Below, one piece after another: positions 44,460-51,316 of a stretch of 51,316 nucleotides of DNA. A program made the position numbers and the translations under genes. The stretch comes from Aureimonas ureilytica (GTDB lineage: Bacteria; Pseudomonadota; Alphaproteobacteria; Rhizobiales; Rhizobiaceae), in assembly GCF_001475935.1 (NCBI RefSeq), contig NZ_LDQA01000012.1, positions 1 through 51,316 of the forward strand, in the 5' to 3' direction. Numbering within the stretch: position 1 is the first letter of the stretch; every line of letters starts with the position of its first letter. Under the pieces are notes generated by a model that ran no database searches, had not been told where the DNA came from, and was given only the letters and a program-made list of their open reading frames with translations.

Positions 44460-44704
44460 GCGCGTTCCGAAATACCAGGCATCCCGATCCAGCCCAGTCG
44501 CTGAAGCCGTCTCTCATACCTCGGGGCCTCTTGCCCAATAGGCCATAAGCTGATGCGAAACGGATCGGCCTGAGCCTGACGCAGCGCTGAGGCCCTTGCC
44601 AAAGTTTCCTCGATACGCAGGGTCGAGCAAACGGCTTTGTCAACGAATTTCGGATACAACTTCAAGGAGCGCCCGTGGGCAAGTCTTGAGGAAGCCATTT
44701 CGTC

Positions 44705-46522
44705 GTGATCAGGTTGCTCGAATTGCAAACGGAGATGCTCCGTGAAATTGCGATGGGACGTGACCTCTCGTCCTTTGCGGACTTGCTGTGCCGGAGCGCG
44801 GAGCAACTGGCCACGGATGTCATCTGCTCGATCATGACCCTCGACGGGGATGGGCGTCTGCATCTGCTGGCGGGGCCGAGTCTGCCGGACTCCTATCGCA
44901 CGTTGCTTCATGCAATCCCCTGCGGACCGAAGGCCGGCTCCTGCGGCGCGGCAGCCTTTCATGGTCGAGAGGTCGTCGTCACCGACATCGAGAGCGATCC
45001 TCTTTGGGAGGTGGCGCGCGGTTTGGCCTTGCCGTTTGGTCTGCGGGCCTGCTGGTCGAGCCCGATCATCGGCGATAATGGCCGCGTGCTCGCAACCTTC
45101 GCTTTCTATTATCGAACGAGCCATCGCGGTCCCGGCGAGATGGAGCGGCGCATCGTCGAGACCTGCGTCGATCTTTGCGCCATTGCGATCCGGCATCACG
45201 ACGCGCAGACTCGCGTCGAGCGCCTCGCGTTCATCGATGCCTTGACCGGCCTTCCGAACCGCGCGGCCTTCGAGGAGTTTGCCGAACGGGCTTTGATGAG
45301 CGAAGCGCATCCGGTTGCGATTCATTACATCGATGTCGATGAGTTCAAGCTGATCAACGACACGCTCGGCCATCGCGCGGGCGACCTTCTCCTCAACGAA
45401 ATCGGCCGTCGATTGAAGGCGGTCGTCAGCGACGATGTCTTTCTGGCGAGGCTCGGCGGCGACGAATTCGTCCTATACCTTCGCGGCAACGATCCCGCGA
45501 CGCAGGCCAGACTTGCGCGCACGGTTCTGGAGGCTCTCATCCCGCCGGTCGAGATCATGGAGCATTCGTTCGTGGCCACGGCCAGCATCGGCATCGCCTT
45601 GGGGCGCAGCCAGGATGGCTATCTGGAGGAGTTGTCTCGAAACGCCGATATCGCGCTTTACAGGGCCAAGGCGGAAGGGCGGAACACCTATCGCCTCTTT
45701 TCGGACGACATGGCCGGAGAGACGCAGGAGCGCCAGAAGCTGAAAGCCGATCTGCGCTGGGCGATCGACCATGACGAGCTTCATCTCGTGTATCAGCCGA
45801 TCATGGACATGCAGACCCGTTCGCTGTCGTCCTTCGAAGCGCTGCTGCGCTGGACACATCCCGAAAGGGGGCCGATCGGTCCCGATCGCTTCATTCCTTT
45901 GGCTGAAGAAAGCGGATTGATCGGCAAGATCGGTCTATGGGTTCTTCGCCGTGCGGCGCGGGACGCCTTGGCCTGGCCAGCCGAGATCGCGCTGGCCGTC
46001 AACATCTCGCCCTTGCAGTTGAAGCAGCCGGGCTTCGTGCTGGAGGTCACCCGAGCGTTGCGGGACAGTGGATTGCCGCCGACGCGCCTCGTTCTGGAGA
46101 TGACGGAAACCGCGCTGTTCGACAATGACGCCTTGACGCGCCAAGCGCTGACGGAACTCAAGGCGCTCGGAGCCACCATCGCGCTGGATGATTTTGGAAC
46201 CGGCTACTCGTCCCTGAGCCTGATCCGCGACCGTCGCTTCCGGCAACTCAAGATCGACAAAAGCTTCGTGGACGGCATCGGCTCATGCCGCGACAGCGAG
46301 GCGATCGTGAGGGGAACCATCAATATCGCCCGACAGATGGGGTTTCGCATCGTGGCGGAGGGAATCGAATACGCGTCTCAGCTGGCTTGGCTGGAAGCGA
46401 ATGGCTGCGACGAGGCGCAGGGATACCTCATCAGCCGCCCGATGCCGGAAAAGGACATCGCGGGCTTCATCCTGGCCCAGACCCACCTATCGACACGCCT
46501 GAACGCGGCTGGCCGAACATGA
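44705..46522 (+). CDS. GAF-GGDEF-EAL c-di-GMP signalling protein
   Basis: A 605-residue cytoplasmic protein. A GAF domain spans about 18-160 (LATDVICSIMTLDGDGRLHLLAGPSLP, CGAAAFHGREVVVTDIESDPLW, CWSSPIIGDNGRVLATFAFYY). The GGDEF domain (about 175-330) has DALTGLPNRAAF and an intact LARLGGDEFVLYL. The EAL domain (about 345-595) has SSFEALLRWTHPERG, VLEMTETAL, LDDFGTGYSSLSLI, KIDKSFV and VAEGIEYASQL, so all catalytic acid, metal and loop-6 motifs are present. Both synthesis and hydrolysis of c-di-GMP are possible; which dominates cannot be read from sequence. The GTG 44705 is the chosen start (GAGG about 12 nt upstream); an ATG at 44735 is the alternative. Convergent with actR. Confidence 0.93.
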   Translation: MIRLLELQTEMLREIAMGRDLSSFADLLCRSAEQLATDVICSIMTLDGDGRLHLLAGPSLPDSYRTLLHAIPCGPKAGSCGAAAFHGREVVVTDIESDPLWEVARGLALPFGLRACWSSPIIGDNGRVLATFAFYYRTSHRGPGEMERRIVETCVDLCAIAIRHHDAQTRVERLAFIDALTGLPNRAAFEEFAERALMSEAHPVAIHYIDVDEFKLINDTLGHRAGDLLLNEIGRRLKAVVSDDVFLARLGGDEFVLYLRGNDPATQARLARTVLEALIPPVEIMEHSFVATASIGIALGRSQDGYLEELSRNADIALYRAKAEGRNTYRLFSDDMAGETQERQKLKADLRWAIDHDELHLVYQPIMDMQTRSLSSFEALLRWTHPERGPIGPDRFIPLAEESGLIGKIGLWVLRRAARDALAWPAEIALAVNISPLQLKQPGFVLEVTRALRDSGLPPTRLVLEMTETALFDNDALTRQALTELKALGATIALDDFGTGYSSLSLIRDRRFRQLKIDKSFVDGIGSCRDSEAIVRGTINIARQMGFRIVAEGIEYASQLAWLEANGCDEAQGYLISRPMPEKDIAGFILAQTHLSTRLNAAGRT

Positions 46523-46585
46523 CCGCGCGAGGGCAATGAGAGGCTTCCCGCAGGATCGAATTCAGCGAGCCCGAAGCGGATCGAT

Positions 46586-47161
46586 CTAGCGGGGCGCGCG
46601 CTTGGCGAGAATGCGCTGGAGCGTGCGACGGTGCATGGACAGGCGGCGCGCCGTTTCCGATACGTTGCGATCGCACATCTCGTAAACACGCTGGATATGT
46701 TCCCAGCGAATGCGATCGGCCGACATCGGGTTCTCGGGCGGCTCGGCCTTGATGGTAGGATCGCGCATCAAGGCAGCGATCACCTCGTCGGCATCCGCCG
46801 GCTTGGCGAGATAATCGATCGCGCCGAGCTTCACAGCATTTACGGCCGTCGCGATATTGCCGTAGCCCGTGAGAACAACGACACGCGCGTCGGGCCTGGC
46901 CTGACGCAAGGCCTCGATCACATCGAGCCCGTTGCCGGTGCCGAGCCGCATATCCACGACGGCATAGGCGGGCGGTGCGGCGCGGATGGCACCCGTTCCA
47001 TCCGATACGCTTTCGGCGGTACGAACGTCGAAGCCGCGCTGTTCGAAAGCGCGCGCCAGGCGCGTGACGAACGGCTTGTCGTCGTCGACCAGAAGAATGG
47101 AGTTGTCACCCTCGACACGGATCTCGGCGAGGGATGAAGAATCGTTCTCGTGCGTCAGCAT
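46586..47161 (-). CDS. actR: Response regulator ActR (RegA/PrrA family)
   Basis: A 191-residue DNA-binding response regulator. The receiver domain shows SILLVDDDKPFVTRL (acid pocket near 26-28), the phospho-acceptor Asp70 in AVVDMRLGTGNG, VVVLTGYGNIATAV and LAKPADADEV. The C-terminus is the short Fis-like helix-turn-helix of this family (IRWEHIQRVYEMCDRNVSETARRLSMHRRTLQRIL), nearly identical in layout to RegA/PrrA/ActR. It controls redox-, acid- and energy-linked genes in alphaproteobacteria. AAGGGA lies 8 nt before the ATG. It follows actS by 48 bases on the same strand and is probably co-transcribed with it. Confidence 0.96.
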   Translation of the reverse strand: MLTHENDSSSLAEIRVEGDNSILLVDDDKPFVTRLARAFEQRGFDVRTAESVSDGTGAIRAAPPAYAVVDMRLGTGNGLDVIEALRQARPDARVVVLTGYGNIATAVNAVKLGAIDYLAKPADADEVIAALMRDPTIKAEPPENPMSADRIRWEHIQRVYEMCDRNVSETARRLSMHRRTLQRILAKRAPR

Positions 47162-47209
47162 GGCCCATATCCCTTGTGCATCAAGATATGGGGCACCAAG
47201 GGACTGAAA

Positions 47210-48616
47210 TCAAAGCCGGGAAACGTCAAACTCGCTGAAACTATCGGCTGCATAATGTGTGGACGGCGAAGCACTTTGGGAGGCCAGTCTTGTGTCGAGC
47301 GTCGAGCGAGCCCAGACGATCTGCACGCTGGCGCCCTGTGGGTCGCCTTCCGGCCGGTTGCCGAATGTGATCTGCGCGCCCGATCGCTCCAGAAGTGTCT
47401 TGGCGATGAAGACGCCGAGTCCGAGATTGCCGCCGAACTGGCGCGGCTCGCTTTCGCGCGGCGAGACATAGGGATCGCCGATCCGCGACAGGACATCGGA
47501 CGAAAATCCCGTGCCGTCGTCGATCACACGGATCGCCACATGATCGGCCGTCCAGGAGACATCCACCACGACTTCGCCCTTGGCGAAGTCCACGGCGTTT
47601 TCCACGATATTGCCGAGCCCGTAGAGAATGCCGGGATTGCGGCGAAGCACCGGCTCCGCACCCGTTCGGCGCCCAGCCGACACGCGAATGGCAATGTCGA
47701 AATCGCGATGGGGCGCGACCACTTCCTCGATCAGGGAGAGAAGCGGCAAATGTGCCATATGCTCCTCCGAGGAGGAGGACAGGCTGGACAATTGGCGCAG
47801 GATCGCCCGGCATCGCTCGGTCTGGGTGATCAGGAGATCGATGTCCTCGCGCATCGGATGGTCGGGCGGGGTGAAGCGTCCCATTTCCTTGGCCACCAGC
47901 GCGACGGTGGCGAGCGGCGTGCCGAGTTCGTGCGCGGCCGCCGCCGCCAGGCCATCCAGCGCCGACAGGTGGTTCTCACGCTGGAGCACCATTTCCGTTG
48001 CGGTCAGCGCGTCCGATAGGGTGCGGGCTTCGGCGGCGACGCGGTAGATATAGAAGGTGGCGAAGACCAGCGTCGTCACCAGCGCGAACCACATGCCGCC
48101 GAGATAGGGAAAGGGAAGGTTGAAGGGCAGGTCCGACGGCCAGGGCACGGGGTAGTGAAAGAAGGCCAGAAAGGTCGCCGCCGCTACCGCCAGAATGCCG
48201 AGGCCGATCGTGACGGCGGCCGGCTGCGTGGCCGCCGCGATCATGGCGGGCACGATCAGGAAGATCGAGAACGGGTTCTGAATGCCGCCCGTGAGAAACA
48301 GAAGGCCGGTCGGTTGCAGGATGTCGAAGGTCAGGATCGCCGTGACCTGACGCGGCGACAGGCGCTGCGTGCGCGTATAGCTCAGCCCGATCGCGATATT
48401 GAGAAGCGCCGACAGCGCGATGAGGCTGAGACAGGCGATAACGGGATAGGGATACCACAGGCCCCAGGCGACGAAGATACAGGCCGCCATCTGCCCGCCG
48501 ACCGACAGCCAGCGCAGCCGCGTCAACGTCGCCACTCGCATCCGCTGGCTTTCGCGCAGGCGGCGCGGCGGCCAGGTCGGGGCGTCGAAGTCGGACGGAC
48601 CGGGCAGTTTCATCAT
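47210..48616 (-). CDS. actS: Redox sensor histidine kinase ActS (RegB/PrrB family)
   Basis: A 468-residue membrane kinase with about six N-terminal helices (residues 35-195). The quinone-binding GGIQNPFSI loop matches GGxxNPF. The H-box is AAAAAHELGTPLATVALVAKEM, with the phosphorylated His near residue 230. The redox cysteine position is kept in ITQTERCRAILRQL. The ATP-binding N, G1 and G2 boxes follow: NIVENAVDFAKG, VIDDGTGFSSDVL and GGNLGLGVFIAKTLLERSG. The protein should sense aerobic/anaerobic state through ubiquinone and cysteine oxidation, then phosphorylate ActR. Two ATGs (48616, 48613) are equally possible, with GGAAAG about 8 nt upstream. Confidence 0.96.
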   Translation of the reverse strand: MMKLPGPSDFDAPTWPPRRLRESQRMRVATLTRLRWLSVGGQMAACIFVAWGLWYPYPVIACLSLIALSALLNIAIGLSYTRTQRLSPRQVTAILTFDILQPTGLLFLTGGIQNPFSIFLIVPAMIAAATQPAAVTIGLGILAVAAATFLAFFHYPVPWPSDLPFNLPFPYLGGMWFALVTTLVFATFYIYRVAAEARTLSDALTATEMVLQRENHLSALDGLAAAAAHELGTPLATVALVAKEMGRFTPPDHPMREDIDLLITQTERCRAILRQLSSLSSSSEEHMAHLPLLSLIEEVVAPHRDFDIAIRVSAGRRTGAEPVLRRNPGILYGLGNIVENAVDFAKGEVVVDVSWTADHVAIRVIDDGTGFSSDVLSRIGDPYVSPRESEPRQFGGNLGLGVFIAKTLLERSGAQITFGNRPEGDPQGASVQIVWARSTLDTRLASQSASPSTHYAADSFSEFDVSRL

Positions 48617-49035
48617 CGCGGCGCAGCTTTCCCTTGATCCGTCAAGAGATAGAACATCCGGTGTCGTCCGACAGGGTGGCCGATGGACGCGCGGCGCGGC
48701 GGTCGCGCAGCAGGCTGACCAGCGCCTTACAAAACCTTTACGGGGGCGGCTGGTCGGTTGTTCACCCGTCGGAGCGAGCCCGGCGTCTGACCCGTCCTTC
48801 GCGTTGTCGAAGGTTTGGCCCCGCGCCCGCCCATCGGTGCGCCTCGCTCCGTGCGGGCCGACGAAACATCCCTCGGCCCGCCTTCAGCCGAAGATTCTGA
48901 GAGGGATTTTCAGAGCCGAGGACGTAACCTTGCGGCGGAAGACCGGCGAGGGGGGGCGTTGCCGGCGAGCATCGGCGGCGACGCCCATGGGCGGAAAGGG
49001 CCGGTGGGCCGATCCGAAGGGTCCGGTTCCCGGTT
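48617..49035. other. Intergenic region between actS and hrpB
   Basis: About 420 bases with no gene I can support. GACCAGCGCC (48717-48726) and GGCGGCTGGTC (48745-48755) form a long inverted repeat with one bulge, about 100 bases upstream of actS. Everything else is Arg/Pro-rich noise in all frames. Confidence 0.4.
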
Positions 49036-51316
49036 TCAGGTGCGCGGCTTGGCGCGGTTCGTGGGCGCGGCGGACGCCGGGTCTTCGGGCCAGGGATGAC
49101 GGGGGTAGCGCCCGCGCAGGTCGGCGCGCACATCGGCCCAGGAGCTGGCCCAGAAGCCCGGCAGATCGCGCGTGATCTGAATGGGACGATGGGCGGGCGA
49201 CAGAAGCTCCAGCGTCAGCGGCCAGCGCCCGCCGGCCACGCGCGGATGCGCCTTGAGGCCGAAGAGTTCCTGCACGCGGATCGCCAGAACCGGCCCGTCC
49301 GCCTCGTAGCGGATCGGATGGTGCGAGCCCGTGGGCGCGGCGAAATGCGTCGGGGCCAGTGTGTCGAGCCGGCGCGCTTCGCCGGGTGGCAGGCGCGAGA
49401 GAAGCGCCTCATGCAGGTTTCCCGCCTCGATGGCGCCGAGCGAGGACACGCCCGGCAGATAGGGGCCGAGCCAGTCGGTGAGCGTGTCCAGAAGCGTTTC
49501 GTCGTCGAAACGCGGCCAGCTCTCATCGGCCTCTGCCACGAAGCGCAGGCGTTGCAGCAACCGCTCGCCGTCCTTGCCCAAGGGCAACGCGCCCATGCCG
49601 AGGCGGCGGATGCCGGCCATCAGCGCCTCCGTCACGCGCCCATCGGAGGGAAGCGGCAGGGTCGCCTCGCTCAAGGTGGCGCGGCCGAGCCGGCGCAGGC
49701 GGCGCGCCCGCACGCTGCGGCTGCCGGGGTCGAAGGCGACGACCTCCTCCTCGCGGATGCGCGCGGCCATGACGGCTTCGAGTGCCTCGCGCGAGAGCGG
49801 GGCGGCGGCGCGAATGCGCCCGACGCGCGCTTGCGTATTCGGCTGAGCCAGCCCGCCGAGATCGGCGACGACCAAGGCCGGCTCGCGTGCCAGCGCGTGG
49901 GTTTCCTCCAGTGCCCCGCCGCGCCCGTTCGACAGGACGAAACTGCCCCGCGCCCCGCGCGCGATGGCGATCCGGTCGGGATAGGCGAGGGCGAGCAGCG
50001 CGCCGGGCTCGTCGCTCTCCAACTCGCCCGGCCCGTCCGCCTGGCGCACGATGCGCGCGGCAAGATCATGGGCCGCCTTGGCGCGCGGGCTGCGGTCGGC
50101 GCCCCAGCGGCGCAGGCGCTCCGACAGGTCGGTCTCGTTGCCGCCGAGCCCGTGCTCGCCGAGCAGCACGGCGAGGCGGGCGGCCAGACGCCGGCTTTCG
50201 CCCTGCGCCGCGCCCGTCACCATGCGCGCGAGGCGCGGCCCAAGCGGCAGGGCGCGCATCCGCTCGCCGGCCTCCGTCAACCGCCCGCTCTCGTCCAGCG
50301 CGCCAAGCTCCTCCAGGAGAAGCCGCGCTTCGGCGACGGCCGGCGCGGGCGGCTTGTCCAGAAAGGGCAGGCTCGCCGGGTCGGCCGCGCCCCAGCTGAT
50401 GCAGTCGAGAAGCAGGCTGGAAAGGTCGGTGGAAAGGATTTCGGGCCGGTCGAAGGGCTCCAGCGCCGCCGTCTGCTCGGCGCGCCACAAGCGAATGGCG
50501 GTGCCGGGCGCGGTTCGCCCCGCGCGGCCAGCCCGCTGCTCGGCCGAGGCACGCGACACACGCACCGTTTCCAGCCGCGACAGGCCGGTGGCGGGCTCGA
50601 AGACCGGCTGGCGCTTCAATCCGCTGTCGATCACCGTGGTCACGCCGTCGATCGTGATCGAGGTTTCGGCGATCGTCGTGGCAAGCACGACCTTGCGCCG
50701 CCCGGCCGGAGCGGGGCGGATGGCGACATCCTGCGCCGCCCCTTCCATCGCGCCGAAGAGCGAGGCGAGGATCACGTCCTCCGGCACGCGCCCTTGCAGC
50801 CGCTCCAGCGTGCGCTCAATCTCGCGCTGGCCGGGCAGGAAGACGAGAATGGAGCCCGAGCCGCCCTTCAGTTCCTCCAGCACCGCGCGCGCGCTGGCGT
50901 CTTCCACCGGCTCGTCCGGCGCGCGGTCGCGGTGCCGGATCTCGACCGGAAAGGCGCGGCCTTCGGACTGGACGACCGGCGCATCCGACAGGAGCGAGGC
51001 GACGCGCGCGCCGTCGAGCGTCGCGGACATGACGAGAAGCTTCAGGTCTGGCCGCAGCGCCCCTTGCACGTCGAGCGCCAGCGCCAGACCGAAATCGCCG
51101 TCCAGCGAGCGCTCGTGAAACTCGTCGAACAGGATCGCCGCCGTCCCGTTGAGTTCGGGGTCGGAGATGAGAAGGCGCGTCAGCACGCCCTCGGTCACGA
51201 CCTCGATCCGCGTGCGGGCCGAAACGCGCGTGTCGAGCCGCATCCGCCAGCCGACGAGCCCGCCGACCTCCTCGCCCGCCAGCGAGGCCATGCGGCTGGC
51301 CGCCGCGCGCGCGGCG
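49036..51316 (-). CDS. hrpB: ATP-dependent helicase HrpB (N-terminus cut by window edge)
   Basis: A DEAH-box helicase running off the right edge; about 760 residues are present. Visible motifs: FDEFHERSLDGDF (motif II, here DEFH), MSATLDGARV (III), SILVFLPGQREIERT (IV), VLATTIAETSITIDGVTTVIDSG (V) and RASAEQRAGRAGRTAPG (VI). The helicase-associated domain and the HrpB-specific C-terminal region (FFGxxxxPxVAxGRxPLTLELLSPA-like) follow; here this reads LKAHPRVAGGRWPLTLELLSP. Walker A and motif Ia lie outside the window. HrpB helicases probably remodel RNA; a precise substrate is unknown. It ends with a basic tail, TNRAKPRT. No partner gene is seen. Confidence 0.95.
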   Translation of the reverse strand, partial: AARAAASRMASLAGEEVGGLVGWRMRLDTRVSARTRIEVVTEGVLTRLLISDPELNGTAAILFDEFHERSLDGDFGLALALDVQGALRPDLKLLVMSATLDGARVASLLSDAPVVQSEGRAFPVEIRHRDRAPDEPVEDASARAVLEELKGGSGSILVFLPGQREIERTLERLQGRVPEDVILASLFGAMEGAAQDVAIRPAPAGRRKVVLATTIAETSITIDGVTTVIDSGLKRQPVFEPATGLSRLETVRVSRASAEQRAGRAGRTAPGTAIRLWRAEQTAALEPFDRPEILSTDLSSLLLDCISWGAADPASLPFLDKPPAPAVAEARLLLEELGALDESGRLTEAGERMRALPLGPRLARMVTGAAQGESRRLAARLAVLLGEHGLGGNETDLSERLRRWGADRSPRAKAAHDLAARIVRQADGPGELESDEPGALLALAYPDRIAIARGARGSFVLSNGRGGALEETHALAREPALVVADLGGLAQPNTQARVGRIRAAAPLSREALEAVMAARIREEEVVAFDPGSRSVRARRLRRLGRATLSEATLPLPSDGRVTEALMAGIRRLGMGALPLGKDGERLLQRLRFVAEADESWPRFDDETLLDTLTDWLGPYLPGVSSLGAIEAGNLHEALLSRLPPGEARRLDTLAPTHFAAPTGSHHPIRYEADGPVLAIRVQELFGLKAHPRVAGGRWPLTLELLSPAHRPIQITRDLPGFWASSWADVRADLRGRYPRHPWPEDPASAAPTNRAKPRT

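Noticed and set aside
46586-47161. actR as a general NtrC-type regulator
   Set aside because: No central AAA domain; short receiver plus Fis-like helix-turn-helix is the RegA/ActR layout.

Overview
This is a GC-rich (roughly 65 %) chromosomal window from an alphaproteobacterium of the order Hyphomicrobiales (Rhizobiales), most like the Aurantimonadaceae/Aureimonas group. That placement is inferred from gene content and order, not from a search: mutM // ubiE-ubiB-coaBC-dut, rpsO-pnp, ActS/ActR redox regulation, MmcB, a y4iL-type catalase-like protein, DUF1330 and pentapeptide-channel families, and many 1- or 4-base stop/start overlaps. I saw no rRNA, tRNA, CRISPR array, insertion sequence or prophage.

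Layout. 0-6.4 kb: a catalase-like protein cut by the left edge, a small hypothetical, an RNase Z-like metallo-hydrolase, and a minus-strand ABC operon (ATPase, 845-aa FtsX-type permease, secreted AttH-type lipocalin-like protein). 6.5-13 kb: mutM, diverging from a tightly packed housekeeping run ubiE-ubiB-coaBC-dut-lysE/rhtB; a FitAB/VapBC-type toxin-antitoxin pair sits inside that run and overlaps the coaBC start by 4 bases. 13-20.6 kb: a membrane diguanylate cyclase, cysK, an MscS channel, a cytochrome P450 and gyrB.

20.6-28.6 kb is an accessory zone of low gene density. It holds a pentapeptide-repeat protein fused to a two-helix channel, three exported proteins of unknown role, a DUF1330 gene broken by one in-frame amber codon, two or three hypotheticals, a GFA-family protein, a decayed transporter fragment carrying a 25-bp tandem duplication, and degenerate dispersed repeats.

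28.6-35.2 kb (minus strand): panC-panB-VOC for pantothenate, then phoA, a Tat-exported DUF3299-like protein, an ABC ATPase and an FtsX-type permease with a His/Asp/Glu-rich loop. phoA has a plausible Pho box. This block is my best candidate for an undescribed system: metal (probably zinc) handling tied to phosphate starvation.

35.4-51.3 kb: a chemoreceptor, rpsO and pnp separated by a structured leader, a CHASE4-GGDEF cyclase, an aldo/keto reductase, an alpha/beta hydrolase, mmcB with a near-consensus SOS box, a GAF-GGDEF-EAL protein, the actS-actR two-component system and hrpB cut by the right edge. Several products could share signals (c-di-GMP proteins, chemotaxis, redox sensing), but the sequence alone does not link them.
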